Positions 19,176 to 29,826 are shown, counted from the stretch's first letter. The stretch: DNA of 64,000 nucleotides from F1-120-MAGs118 sp013360535 (GCA_026647215.1 JAPKHC010000010.1:44851-108850), one strand, 5' to 3'. Program-made: numbers and translations. Notes: a model not told the origin generated them from the sequence alone.

Positions 19176-20381
19176 TCAACCGCCGTCGTACTTCTCGGCC
19201 TCCGCGGCGTCGAACACCTCGCACGGCGGCGTCGCGTCCTCGAGGTCATCGAGATACCCCAGCGGAAGCGAAACAGTTTGAGTGCGACCCGACTTGCCGC
19301 GGTGCGCGCGCAGCGCTGCGGTCGGGAAGGGCTCGGTCGGGTCGAGGTCGACGAGGCCGGCGAGCAGCTGCTCGTAGGTCTCGACTCGCTGCAGGCGCTC
19401 GCGCAGGGCGCTCGAGTTGCGAAAACCCTTCGTGTACCACGCGCACCACTTGCGCATCTGCTGCAGCGCGGTGACGGGCCCGAAGAACTCGATCAGGCGG
19501 CGCGCGTGGTCGAGCAGGATCTCGCGCACCTCGCCGAGGTTGGGCGGGCGCTCGGGCTCGACGCCGTCGAAAGCCTGCGCGAGCTCGCGGAACAGCCACG
19601 GGCGGCCGAGGCAGCCGCGGCCGACGATCACACCGTCACAGCGGGTCTCGCGCATCATGCGCAGCGCGTCGAAGCTCTCCCAGATGTCGCCGTTGCCGAG
19701 CACCGGGATCGAGAGGCGCGACTTGAGGTCGGCGATCGCGCTCCAGTCGGCCTCTCCGGAATACAGCTGCGCCGCGGTGCGCGCGTGCAGCCCGACGGCG
19801 CTGATGCCTTCTTCCTGCGCGACGCGGCCGGCCTCGCGGTAGGTCAGGAGCTCCTCGTCGATGCCCTTGCGCATCTTCATCGTCACCGGAACGCCGCGCG
19901 CGTTCGACACCATCGCGTGCGCAAGCGCCGCGACGAGCCGCGGCTTGACCGGGATTGCCGAACCGCCGCCGTGCGCCGTCACCTTGCGCACCGGACAGCC
20001 GAGGTTGATGTCGACATGGTGCACGCCGTCGTCGACGAGGCGCGCGACCATCTCGCCCGCGTCCTTGGGATCGGACGAATACACCTGCACCGAGCGCGGC
20101 GTCTCGTCCTCGCGCGAGCTCGCGAGCAGCACCGTGCGGCGGTTGCCGTTCAGGTACCCGCGCGCGGTGATCATCTCGCTGACGTAGAGCCCGGCGCCGA
20201 ACTCGCGGCACAACGCACGGAACGGGTAGTTGGTCACGCCGGCCATCGGCGCGAGCACGACCGGCGGCCAGACCGCGAGCGGACCGATGCGCAGCGGCGC
20301 GAACTCGGCCTTGCCTGCGAGCGGCACGTCGCGGTTGACGTCCGAGCGCCAGCCGCTGGCGCCCGCTTCACTTTCCGCCAT
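19176..20381 (-). CDS. dusB: tRNA-dihydrouridine synthase, DusB type
   Basis: FMN enzyme reducing uridines in tRNA D-loops. Signatures are LAPMAGVTNYPFRALCREFG, the catalytic-Cys region DINLGCPVRKVTAHGGGSAI, and VIVGRGCLGRPWLFREL. The 401-residue product (ATG at 20381) is longer than E. coli DusB because of an acidic C-terminal tail of about 60 residues. The start lies inside the 3' end of the upstream amidohydrolase-like gene (14-bp overlap), so translation is probably coupled. Confidence 0.92.
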   Translation of the reverse strand: MAESEAGASGWRSDVNRDVPLAGKAEFAPLRIGPLAVWPPVVLAPMAGVTNYPFRALCREFGAGLYVSEMITARGYLNGNRRTVLLASSREDETPRSVQVYSSDPKDAGEMVARLVDDGVHHVDINLGCPVRKVTAHGGGSAIPVKPRLVAALAHAMVSNARGVPVTMKMRKGIDEELLTYREAGRVAQEEGISAVGLHARTAAQLYSGEADWSAIADLKSRLSIPVLGNGDIWESFDALRMMRETRCDGVIVGRGCLGRPWLFRELAQAFDGVEPERPPNLGEVREILLDHARRLIEFFGPVTALQQMRKWCAWYTKGFRNSSALRERLQRVETYEQLLAGLVDLDPTEPFPTAALRAHRGKSGRTQTVSLPLGYLDDLEDATPPCEVFDAAEAEKYDGG

Positions 20382-22353
20382 CGCCCCCACCGCTCGCGGG
20401 CTTGCGCATGCGCTCGAGCTTCTCCGGCGGCAGCACGTAGCCCTCGGTCGAGTGCGTGTCGACCTCGGTGAGCGTCGTCTGCGCCTGGCTCGAGCCGACC
20501 TGCTGCAACACCACCTTCGGCGCTCCGTTCTCGAAGTAGGAAGCGACCCTGAACCCCTGCGGCGTGCGGAACTTGTGGTCGCCGTCGTCGTCGAAACTCA
20601 GGTCCCAGCGCACCACCTCGAGCTGCAGCCCCTCGTCGAAGCGCACGACCGGCATCGGCCCGGCCGCGCGCGTGCGCCCGATCACGATCATCGTCGTGAT
20701 GCTGTCGCAGTCGATCGCCGCGATCTGCTCGCGCGCCGCCTGGATGTCGACGAACGAGCCGTCGAAGCGCCGCTCGACGCGCCACTGGCCCGTCACGCGC
20801 TGCCCCTTGACGATCAGCTCGTGGCCGGAGTTGCGCACCCGGACCTCGAAGCTGTCGAGCGCGCCCTTGACCACACGCTGGCGCGTCTCGACTTCCGTCT
20901 CCGGATTGCCGCCCGTGGGCAGGATGCGGCGCCGGCCGCAGATCGTCTCGGTGCCATCGAGCTCGCGCACGACCGCAAAACGCTCGCCCGCGACCCGTCC
21001 GGTGACCGCGATCGTCTCGACCACCCCGGAGAGCAGCTGCGTGCCTTCGGGCAGGGCCACGGGACCGATCTCCAGCGGCGCCTGCGCCTGCGCCTTGGCA
21101 GAGGAGTACTTGAGCCGCAGCGCTTCGAGGCGGGCGTCGAGCTCGGTGCGCGCAAACGCCCGCCCACGCTGCACGACACCTTCGACCTGCGACAGCGCAC
21201 GGATGTCGGCCGTCGGATCGGCGCGCAGCAGCACGAGGTCGGCCAGCTTGCCCGCCTCGAGCGTGCCACGGTCGCGCGCGAGCCCGAGCGTCTCCGCCGC
21301 GCGGCGCGTCGCGTACTCGAGGCAGGCGGACGACGGAATGCCCGCCGTCTGCCATTCGACGAGCTCGCGCACGAGGCCTTCGCCGGGCATCAGCCACGGG
21401 TGCGGAGCGCCGCTTCCGGGGACGAGCGCGACTCCCGCGGCATGCAGGAGCGGAAGCAGCGCGCGCTGCTTGCCGATCACGGCGCCGACCTTGGAACGCA
21501 TCTCCGGCTTGAGCGCCTCGCGCCGCTGCGCGAGGTCGGCGCGCCACAGCGTCTCGTACTGCGCGCTGAGCAGCGCGAGCTCCGGCGCCGCATCGCCGTC
21601 GTCCTCGATCAGCCGCGCGTAGCCCCGCAGCGCCGGCACGAGACCGGCCTTCGCCTTCGCGAGCGCGCTGATCGTCGCATCCAGTTCCTTGAGCTCGATC
21701 TCCTCCCAGCGCTTGCCCTGCGGCAGCACGCAGTCGAGGAACACGAAGCCCGCCTGCCCGCTCTCGATCGCCTGCACGAGCGTCTGTCCCGCCAGCCGCG
21801 GCCCCCACACCGGCAGGCTGCGCTCGCTCGCCACCTTGCACAGCGGCACGAGGCACTCCAGCGGCAGGTTCGAGTGGAACGCGACGAAGTCGATCTTCTC
21901 CTCGAACTGGTGGATCACCGCCTCTTCGGCGTCGACCGGCTGGCGCACGATCAGGGCCGCGTTGGTCGCCGGAGGATCGCCGTCGAGCACCGCCCCGCAG
22001 ATCGAGAGCGACGGCCCGGCGTTGGCGTCGCGGTCGAGGCGGTCGCGGCTCGCGAAGATCCGGCCGAGCTCGTTGCCGTGGTCGCGCAGCACCGCGATGC
22101 CGGAGGCAAGGTAGAGCGCGTCGTGCTCCGGGTCGTGGTAACCGAAGCCGTCGATCAGGCCGGGCACGACATGCAGGCCCTTCGCGTCGATGCGCCGCGT
22201 GCCATCGGGGATGGCGACGTCGACGCCGACCGCGCGGATGCGATCGTCGTCGATCAGCACCGTCATCTCGGTGGGCTTCGAACCGGGGACGAGGGTATGG
22301 ACCTTGCCGCCGACGACGGCCACAAGATCGAACGCGAGGAGTGCCAGGAGCAT
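20368..22353 (-). CDS. Amidohydrolase-superfamily protein with degenerate metal site
   Basis: A 661-residue protein with the outline of imidazolonepropionase/dihydroorotase-like amidohydrolases: N-terminal beta sandwich (GGKVHTLVPGSKP, VPGLIDGFGYHD), barrel, then EYATRRAAETLGLARDRGTLEAGKLADLVLL, a common end of the barrel. The usual HxH after PGLID is replaced by GFGYHD, so the first metal ligand pair is incomplete. About 230 extra C-terminal residues follow, of unknown function. The first residues are hydrophobic (MLLALLAFDLVAVVGG), possibly a weak signal. Ends within dusB. Confidence 0.72.
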   Translation of the reverse strand: MLLALLAFDLVAVVGGKVHTLVPGSKPTEMTVLIDDDRIRAVGVDVAIPDGTRRIDAKGLHVVPGLIDGFGYHDPEHDALYLASGIAVLRDHGNELGRIFASRDRLDRDANAGPSLSICGAVLDGDPPATNAALIVRQPVDAEEAVIHQFEEKIDFVAFHSNLPLECLVPLCKVASERSLPVWGPRLAGQTLVQAIESGQAGFVFLDCVLPQGKRWEEIELKELDATISALAKAKAGLVPALRGYARLIEDDGDAAPELALLSAQYETLWRADLAQRREALKPEMRSKVGAVIGKQRALLPLLHAAGVALVPGSGAPHPWLMPGEGLVRELVEWQTAGIPSSACLEYATRRAAETLGLARDRGTLEAGKLADLVLLRADPTADIRALSQVEGVVQRGRAFARTELDARLEALRLKYSSAKAQAQAPLEIGPVALPEGTQLLSGVVETIAVTGRVAGERFAVVRELDGTETICGRRRILPTGGNPETEVETRQRVVKGALDSFEVRVRNSGHELIVKGQRVTGQWRVERRFDGSFVDIQAAREQIAAIDCDSITTMIVIGRTRAAGPMPVVRFDEGLQLEVVRWDLSFDDDGDHKFRTPQGFRVASYFENGAPKVVLQQVGSSQAQTTLTEVDTHSTEGYVLPPEKLERMRKPASGGGDGGK

Positions 22354-22404
22354 TGCGCGGATGTTCGCACGAAGGCGGTCGCACGGCCAACCCCCGCACT
22401 CGAC

Positions 22405-22428
22405 CGGCCGGTACGGGCTCCGTAGGCT
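22405..22428 (+). promoter_or_regulatory. Possible leaderless promoter of the rlmI-like gene
   Basis: TCGACC (starting at about 22400), 17-bp spacer and TAGGCT (22423-22428); initiation six to nine bases downstream would fall almost on the ATG at 22440, leaving little or no leader. Confidence 0.4.
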
Positions 22429-22439
22429 TTGGGGTCCTC

Positions 22440-23633
22440 ATGGGCACGAGCGCAGATGGACGGGCGGTGGTCAGGCTGGCGACGGACGACGTTTCTTCGG
22501 GGCCTTGGGTCTACGGGAGGCACGTCGAGCCCGCCGAGCGGGGCGTCGAGGACGGCTCGCTGGTCGAGGTGATCGACGAGAGCAACCGCTTCCTGGGCCA
22601 CGCGCTGTACAACTCGGCCTCCGACATCCGCCTGCGCTGGCTGTCGCGCGGCCGCAAGACCGACCTCGACCGCCCGCGCGAGTTCCTGCTCAAGCGCCTC
22701 AAGGACGCCGACACGCTGCGCCGCCGCGTGCTCAAGCTGCCCGAGGTCACCAACGTCTACCGCGTCGCCCACGCCGAAGGGGACGACCTTCCGGGCCTGA
22801 TCGTCGACCGGATGAACGACATCCTCGTGTGCGAGCACCACGCGCTGGGCTTCTGGAAGCTGCGCGAGGACGTGCAGTGGGCGCTCGAGCAGCTCTATCC
22901 CGGCGCGCGGGTCGTGCACCGCATCCCGCCCGGTGCGATCGATGCGGAGAGCTACCCGCGGCGCGAGCTCGACCAGCTCGTCGAGGCGCAGGACGAGACG
23001 ATCATCGAGGAGCACGGCCTGCGCTACGAGGTCCGGCCGGGCGCGGGCCACAAGACCGGCTGGTTCTGCGACCAGCGCGACAACCGCCTCGCGATGGCGC
23101 AGCTCGCGCAGGGCCGCGACGTGCTCGACATCTGCTGCAACGCCGGCGGCTTCGCGCTGCAGGCGGCGCGCCACGGTGCGCGCACGGTGCGCGGCGTCGA
23201 CATCGACGAGGTCGTGCTCGAGCGCGCGCGCGACGCGGCGCGGCTCAACAAGCTCAACGTCGACTTCATCCACTCCGACGCCTTCCCCTACTTGCGCAGC
23301 CTGACCGGCGAGACCGGCCGCCCGGGACTGGTGATCGTCGACCCGCACAAGCTGATCGGCTCGCGCACCGCCTTCGAGTCGGGCCTCGCCAAGTACCTCG
23401 ACCTCAACGCGCTCGCCTTCGGCGTCGCGCGGCCGGGTGCGCTGGTGGCGAGCTTCTCCTGCTCGGGGCTGCTGCAAGAGAGCCAGTTCATCGGGATGCT
23501 GTTCCAGGCCGCCCGCCGGGCTGGACGGGGCCTCAAGCTGCTCGGAGCCATGGGCGCCGGGCCCGACCACCCCCAGCGGCCCGATTTCTCCCGTTCGCGT
23601 TACCTCAAGGGCGCGCTGATGGCCATCGACTAG
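22440..23633 (+). CDS. Class I SAM-dependent rRNA methyltransferase, RlmI family
   Basis: A PUA-plus-Rossmann 23S rRNA cytosine methyltransferase. Seen: PUA-like N-terminus (GPWVYGRHVEPAERGVEDGS), the family segment KTGWFCDQRDNRLAMAQLA, SAM motif VLDICCNAGGFALQAARHGA, and catalytic-type motifs VDPHKL and SFSCSG. Known RlmI has DPP and SCS; here DPH replaces DPP, a conservative but notable change. ATG at 22440 gives 397 residues, the normal length; an in-frame start 33 codons upstream precedes the probable promoter. Divergent from the amidohydrolase gene. Confidence 0.88.
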   Translation: MGTSADGRAVVRLATDDVSSGPWVYGRHVEPAERGVEDGSLVEVIDESNRFLGHALYNSASDIRLRWLSRGRKTDLDRPREFLLKRLKDADTLRRRVLKLPEVTNVYRVAHAEGDDLPGLIVDRMNDILVCEHHALGFWKLREDVQWALEQLYPGARVVHRIPPGAIDAESYPRRELDQLVEAQDETIIEEHGLRYEVRPGAGHKTGWFCDQRDNRLAMAQLAQGRDVLDICCNAGGFALQAARHGARTVRGVDIDEVVLERARDAARLNKLNVDFIHSDAFPYLRSLTGETGRPGLVIVDPHKLIGSRTAFESGLAKYLDLNALAFGVARPGALVASFSCSGLLQESQFIGMLFQAARRAGRGLKLLGAMGAGPDHPQRPDFSRSRYLKGALMAID

Positions 23634-23817
23634 CCGCGTGCAATTGGAAGCGGCGTTGCCTAGGATGCCGGCCGACGAACGCCCTCGTCCGCACCCCACA
23701 GGGAGCGGCGGGGGCGCGATCGTCGGTGGCGAACTTCGCCGGGCGCGTCCCGGCCGCGGCGCGCCACGGCACGCCCCATGTCCCGTCACCCCAAGAAGCC
23801 CTTGGAGCGGAAGACCG

Positions 23818-26019
23818 ATGACCCTGACGATCCTCGCGACCGAAGAGAACTGGCAAGCGTTCGATGATGCCTGGACCGCGCTGATCGCCTCGGGGGGCGA
23901 GATCGACGAGCTCAGCCGCGCGATCGAGGTGATCGGCTCCAAGCGCCGCATCTCGCGCTGCCTGCCGACGCTCAAGATCCACGCCGAGTCGCTGGCCGAG
24001 AAGGGCCGCCCGGCCGACGCCGCCACGCTCGTCGGCGCCACGGTGCGCGCCGGGGGGCCGATCGGCGAGCTCGCCGACCAGCTGCTCACCTACTCGGAAG
24101 CCGCCTGGGGCAAGGAGGAGTGGTGGAACGCGTTCCTCGAGATCGCGGGCCTCAAGCGCGAGGCGATCGACCTGCGCAAGGCCTGGATCTACTTCGACGA
24201 CATGCGCTCCTACAAGGTCGGCACCGTGGTCTTCCACGCCGCGGGCTGGGGCGTCGGCGAGGTCAAGGAAGTCAACTACGCCACGATGGAAGCGCTGGTG
24301 CACTTCTCCGGGCCGGGCTCCAAGAAGGACCGCTTCCCGCTGCGCACCGCGGTCGAGATCTTCGAGCGCCTTCCGGCGACCGACCTGCGCGCGCAGCGCC
24401 TGATCGACCCGCAGGGCCTCGACAAGCGCCTCAAGGAACAGCCGCTCGAGATCCTCAAGGCCGTGCTGCTGCGCTACGGCGGCAAGGCGAGCAACATCAC
24501 GATCCGCAACGCGCTGGCGCAGATCGGCGTCGACGGCACGAAGTGGTCGAACTGGTGGAAGAAGACGCGCCTCCTCGCCGAGAACGACACGATGTACCGC
24601 GTGTCGGGCAACATCGCCAAGTGCGAGGTCGAGCTCCTGCGCCGCGCGCTGGATCCGGTCGAGGCGCTGCGCCGCCAGCTGGTGCAGGCGAAGTCGCTCA
24701 AGGACGCGCTCGCCCGCGTGCGCGACCTGCTCGGAGGCGAGAAGCTGCAGCCGGAGATCCGCGGCGCCGCGCTCGACGTGATCGAGCAGCTCTCGTCGGA
24801 GACGAGCGCGCCGATCGACCAGCGCCTCTCGGCCTGGATGCTGCTGCGCGAGCACCCGCGCACCCCCGGCGGCAAGGCCGAGACCCCGGCCGCCCTGCTC
24901 GACCGCCTCAAGGCGCTCGCCGCCAAGCCGGCCCCCGCCGACTCGCGCATCGCGCCGCCCCTGTGGGCCGAGTTCGCGCGCATGCCCGGCGCCCGCGAGC
25001 AGGAACGCTCCGTCAGCCTGCTGGCCGAGGTCTTCGGCGAGGGCTGGGTCGAGATCGCGCTCGAGAACCTCAACCACGCCTCGCCGGGCATGGCCCGCCC
25101 GCTGATCGAGGAGCTGCGCCGCCACAAGCGCGACGCCGAGCTCGCGCAGTGGTACACGCGCCTGCTGGCGCGCCCGCGCGTCTCGCCCTTCGTGCTCACC
25201 GAGCTCGCGCGCCTCGTCGAGAGCGGCAAGCTCAAGGGCGAGTTCCCCACGCCCGTGCAGCGCGCGATGGCGCTGATCGAGCTCTCGGTCTACCTGCAGG
25301 AAGAACGCGTCGGCGACTCGGTCATGGCGCGCGCCCAGCAGCGCCTGACGGACCTGCTGCTCGACGGCGAGCCGCCGCTCGTGCAGACCATGATCGCCGA
25401 GGCCGACATCCCGGCGCTGCGCTCGATCCGCGCCATGCTGCAGCGTGGCGTCGACGACCGCATCGACCTCGTCGTGACCGACATCGTGCTCGACATGGGC
25501 GGCGACGTGTTCCGCTCCGAGGCGCTGCCGTTCTGGATGGAAGAGAAGATCTGGACCACGCGCGCCGGTCTCGCCAAGCGCGAGAGCGAGCTCAACGAGC
25601 TCAAGGAGAAGAAGATCCCGGCCAACGCCGAGGCGATCGCCAAGGCCGCTAGCTACGGCGACCTCTCGGAGAACGCCGAGTGGGAACAGGCGATCGAGGA
25701 GCAGCGCCAGCTGACCAACGCCGCGAGCGAGATGGACAAGGAGCTGCGCATGGCGGCGCTGCTCGAGAACGCGGCCATCCCCGACGACACCGTCTGCCCG
25801 GGCACGACCGTGACCTTCCGCGACCGTCGCACGGGCGACCAGCAGACCGTCACGATCCTCGGCCCCTGGGACGCCAAGGACGACCACACGATCAGCTACA
25901 AGGCGCCGCTCGCGCGCGGCATGCTCGGCAAGTCGACCGGCCAGACGGCGATCATCGAGCTGCCCAGCGGCACGCAGGACGTCGAGATCCTCAAGATCGA
26001 CATGGCCAAGCTCGCCTAG
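23818..26019 (+). CDS. GreA/GreB-type elongation factor with long N-terminal extension
   Basis: Transcript-cleavage factor acting on backtracked RNA polymerase. Only the last 160 residues match GreA: a coiled coil with the acidic tip in YGDLSENAEW (residues about 612-621) and an FKBP-like domain. Roughly 560 residues precede it: a helical part, a small beta segment GTVVFHAAGWGVGEVKEVNY with a possible Tudor/SH3-like fold, then helical repeats. Large GreA proteins of this kind are known in Chlamydia, so the layout fits the PVC group. ATG at 23818 is preceded by GGAG. 733 residues; followed by a strong terminator. Confidence 0.88.
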   Translation: MTLTILATEENWQAFDDAWTALIASGGEIDELSRAIEVIGSKRRISRCLPTLKIHAESLAEKGRPADAATLVGATVRAGGPIGELADQLLTYSEAAWGKEEWWNAFLEIAGLKREAIDLRKAWIYFDDMRSYKVGTVVFHAAGWGVGEVKEVNYATMEALVHFSGPGSKKDRFPLRTAVEIFERLPATDLRAQRLIDPQGLDKRLKEQPLEILKAVLLRYGGKASNITIRNALAQIGVDGTKWSNWWKKTRLLAENDTMYRVSGNIAKCEVELLRRALDPVEALRRQLVQAKSLKDALARVRDLLGGEKLQPEIRGAALDVIEQLSSETSAPIDQRLSAWMLLREHPRTPGGKAETPAALLDRLKALAAKPAPADSRIAPPLWAEFARMPGAREQERSVSLLAEVFGEGWVEIALENLNHASPGMARPLIEELRRHKRDAELAQWYTRLLARPRVSPFVLTELARLVESGKLKGEFPTPVQRAMALIELSVYLQEERVGDSVMARAQQRLTDLLLDGEPPLVQTMIAEADIPALRSIRAMLQRGVDDRIDLVVTDIVLDMGGDVFRSEALPFWMEEKIWTTRAGLAKRESELNELKEKKIPANAEAIAKAASYGDLSENAEWEQAIEEQRQLTNAASEMDKELRMAALLENAAIPDDTVCPGTTVTFRDRRTGDQQTVTILGPWDAKDDHTISYKAPLARGMLGKSTGQTAIIELPSGTQDVEILKIDMAKLA

Positions 26020-26038
26020 GGTTCGGCTCGACCCGTGC

Positions 26039-26080
26039 GCCGGCGCGCTCTCCCCTCGGGAGGGCGCGCCGGCGGTCGTT
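26039..26080 (+). terminator. Intrinsic terminator after the GreA-like gene
   Basis: A 16-bp stem (GCCGGCGCGC/GCGCGCCGGC extended by CTCCC/GGGAG) followed by GGTCGTTTC, 20 bp past the stop. Confidence 0.75.
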
Positions 26081-26149
26081 TCGGGCGGGACTTCGATCCC
26101 CAGGCCGGTTCGGGCGCCCACGAGCTCGCGCTGCGCCCGGGCACCCGCC

Positions 26150-26180
26150 TTGAACATCACGAAGTCATGAAGTAATGTTC
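26150..26180 (+). promoter_or_regulatory. Promoter with overlapping palindromic operator
   Basis: TTGAAC (26150-26155), exact 17-bp spacer and TAATGT (26173-26178). An inverted repeat GAACAT (26152-26157) / ATGTTC (26175-26180) spans both promoter boxes and encloses a TCATGA palindrome. This is the position expected for an autoregulatory ArsR-family operator. The predicted transcription start coincides with the GTG start codon at 26185, implying a leaderless mRNA. Confidence 0.7.
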
Positions 26181-26184
26181 TTCC

Positions 26185-27174
26185 GTGATCGCCGCCTCCG
26201 ACCTGACGCAGCTGCTCAAGACGCTGGCCGACCCGACGCGCCTGCGGATGCTGGCGCTGTGCGGCTCGGTCGAGCTGTCGGTCGGCGAGCTGTCGCGCGC
26301 GCTCGGGATGAGCCAGTCGCGAGTGTCCAACCACTTGCGCCTCCTGCGTGAGGCCGGGCTCCTGAGCGAGCGCCGCGCCGGGACGAGCATCTACGTGCGC
26401 ATGGCGCCGGACCTCGGCGGCGAGCCGGGCAAGAGCGTCTGGGCCGCGCTGCGGGCCGGGCTCGACCAGAGTCCGGAGCACCGCCGCGACCTGCTGCGGC
26501 TCGAGCGCGTGCTCGGCGCGCGCGCGCGCAAGTCGGCGGAGCTGTTCGACGACCTCGCGGCCGACTGGGACAAGATCGGCGTCGACTTCCAGACCGGACA
26601 GGCGCGCCAGCGCGCCGCGGCGAGCCTCCTGCCGCGCCACCTCGTGGTCGCCGACCTCGGCTGCGGCACGGGTTACCTCGCGCGCGGCCTCGCGGGGCTG
26701 GTGGCGAAGGTGATCGGCATCGACCGCTCGCGCGCGATGCTCGCCCAGGCGAAAAAGGCGCTGACGGCGGAGTTTCCCGACGCGACGGTCGAGCTGCGCC
26801 GCGGCGAGCTCGACGCGCTGCCGCTCGCCGACGGCGAGGTCGACGGCATCGTCGCCGGCATGGTGCTCCACCACCTGCCCGAGCTCGCGCCCGCGCTGGC
26901 CGAGATGCGCCGCGCGCTCAAGCCGGGCGCGCCGCTCGCGATCCTCGAGCTCGAGCCACACTCGGAAGCCTGGATGCGCGACACGCTCGGCGACCTGCAC
27001 CTGGGGCTCGAGCCCGCGGCCGTCGTCGCGGCCCTGCGCCGTGCCGGATTCGACGACGTGCACGTCGAACCGATCGACGACCACTACACTCCTCGCCGTC
27101 CCGATCCGAAACGGTCGGACCCGGCCGAGCTCCCGCTCTACCTGGTGCGCGCGTTCGCGCCAGGCCGCCCTTAG
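26185..27174 (+). CDS. ArsR-family regulator fused to SAM-dependent methyltransferase (SahR-like)
   Basis: Residues 5-75 form a winged-helix ArsR domain (LADPTRLRMLAL, MSQSRVSNHLRLLREAGLL). Residues about 100-329 form a class I methyltransferase domain with VVADLGCGTGYLARGL near 155-170. No metal-binding CxC of arsenic sensors is seen. Known SahR proteins have this architecture, sense S-adenosylhomocysteine and control ahcY, which is the next gene here (33 bp downstream). Function as a SAH-responsive regulator is inferred from architecture and neighbourhood. Starts with GTG and no Shine-Dalgarno, consistent with leaderless translation. 329 residues. Confidence 0.85.
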   Translation: MIAASDLTQLLKTLADPTRLRMLALCGSVELSVGELSRALGMSQSRVSNHLRLLREAGLLSERRAGTSIYVRMAPDLGGEPGKSVWAALRAGLDQSPEHRRDLLRLERVLGARARKSAELFDDLAADWDKIGVDFQTGQARQRAAASLLPRHLVVADLGCGTGYLARGLAGLVAKVIGIDRSRAMLAQAKKALTAEFPDATVELRRGELDALPLADGEVDGIVAGMVLHHLPELAPALAEMRRALKPGAPLAILELEPHSEAWMRDTLGDLHLGLEPAAVVAALRRAGFDDVHVEPIDDHYTPRRPDPKRSDPAELPLYLVRAFAPGRP

Positions 27175-27207
27175 TTCCCGCAACCGACAGACGAAACGAA
27201 TCGATCC

Positions 27208-28665
<1,458 letters not shown>

Positions 28666-28692
28666 CGGCCCTTGCTAGTCTGCGCGGCCTGC

Positions 28693-29658
28693 ATGGCTGC
28701 GACGGCGAGCGAAACCACGGGCCCCGTCGTGACTCGGCTCGCGCCGAGCCCGACGGGGCTTCTGCATCTGGGGCACGCGCGTTCGTTCGCCCTGGCGTGG
28801 GCGCACGCGCGCGCGCGCGGCGGACGGGTCGTATTGCGCATCGAGGACCTCGATCGCGAGCGCTGCAAGCCGGAGCTCGTCGAGGCCTGCGTGCGCGACA
28901 TCGAGTGGCTCGGGCTCGACTGGGACGGCGCGGCGCGCGTGCAGTCGCGCGACCTCGCGCCCTACGAGCGCGCCTGCGAGCGGCTCGTCGCGCACGGCTT
29001 CGCTTACGCCTGCACCTGCACGCGCGCCGAGATCGCCGCGCTCTCGGCTCCGCACGCCGACGACGGCGAGCAGCGTTACCCCGGGACGTGCCGCGGGCGC
29101 TGGGCGAACGAAGCGCAGGCGCTCGGGCAGTCCGGACGCCCGGCCGGCCTGCGGCTCGCGGTCGAATCGGGGAAGGTCTCGGTCCACGACGAGCTCTGCG
29201 GCGCTCGCACATTCGACGTCGCGAGCGAAGTCGGCGACTTCTTGGTCCGCCGCCGCGACGGCGCGTTCGCCTACCAGCTCGGTGTCGTTGTCGACGACGC
29301 CCTCGACGGGGTGACGGACGTGATCCGCGGCGACGACCTGCTCTCCAGCGCCGCCCGCCAGCAACTCCTCCAGCGCGCGCTGGGGCTCGCGACGCCCCGC
29401 TGGTGGCACTTGCCGCTGGTGGTCGACGAGCGAGGCGCCCGACTTTCCAAGCGCCGTGGCGACATCGGACTCGCGACACTCCGCACGAGCGGCAGCGACC
29501 CGCGCGGGGTGCTCGCCTGGGTCGCGCGCTCCGCAGGGCTCGCGCTCGGTCCGCGGGTCACCCCGACCGAGCTGGCGGCCGCACTCGACCTCAGGAAGCT
29601 CCCGCGGGGCCCCGCCCGGCTCACACCGGACGACCTCGCGGGGCTCGCACCGGCCTGA
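28693..29658 (+). CDS. gluQ: Glutamyl-Q tRNA(Asp) synthetase
   Basis: Paralogue of GluRS lacking the anticodon domain; transfers glutamate to queuosine of tRNA-Asp. Seen: RLAPSPTGLLHLGHARSFAL (HIGH-like HLGH), IEDLDRERC, zinc-site residues in YACTCTRAE and YPGTC, and the KMSKS-like RLSKRRGD. The 321-residue length matches GluQ and is far shorter than GluRS. ATG at 28693 is used; an in-frame TTG seven codons earlier overlaps the presumed -10 TAGTCT (28676-28681). Confidence 0.9.
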   Translation: MAATASETTGPVVTRLAPSPTGLLHLGHARSFALAWAHARARGGRVVLRIEDLDRERCKPELVEACVRDIEWLGLDWDGAARVQSRDLAPYERACERLVAHGFAYACTCTRAEIAALSAPHADDGEQRYPGTCRGRWANEAQALGQSGRPAGLRLAVESGKVSVHDELCGARTFDVASEVGDFLVRRRDGAFAYQLGVVVDDALDGVTDVIRGDDLLSSAARQQLLQRALGLATPRWWHLPLVVDERGARLSKRRGDIGLATLRTSGSDPRGVLAWVARSAGLALGPRVTPTELAAALDLRKLPRGPARLTPDDLAGLAPA

Positions 29659-29707
29659 CGACTCAAGAAGTGCCCCTCGCGCCGCCGAAACCCGGGCAAC
29701 CGCACGC

Positions 29708-29735
29708 TTGACCTGCGGCCGCGCGTCGCTACCCT
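29708..29735 (+). promoter_or_regulatory. Promoter of tRNA-Asn
   Basis: TTGACC (29708-29713), 16-bp spacer, TACCCT (29730-29735), 16 bp before the tRNA. Confidence 0.75.
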
Positions 29736-29751
29736 GATGCGCCTCGAAAGT

Positions 29752-29826
29752 TCCCCGGTAGCTCAATGGTAGAGCACCCGGCTGTTAACCGGGTTGTTGT
29801 AGGTTCGAGCCCTACCCGGGGAGCCA
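29752..29826 (+). tRNA. tRNA-Asn(GTT)
   Basis: Acceptor TCCCCGG/CCGGGGA, discriminator G and encoded CCA (29824-29826). Anticodon stem CCCGG/CCGGG encloses CTGTTAA, so the anticodon is GTT. T-arm GTAGGTTCGAGCCCTAC. Confidence 0.95.

Noticed and set aside
27175..27207. SAH riboswitch before ahcY
   Set aside because: Only 33 bp separate the genes and no riboswitch core sequence is present.
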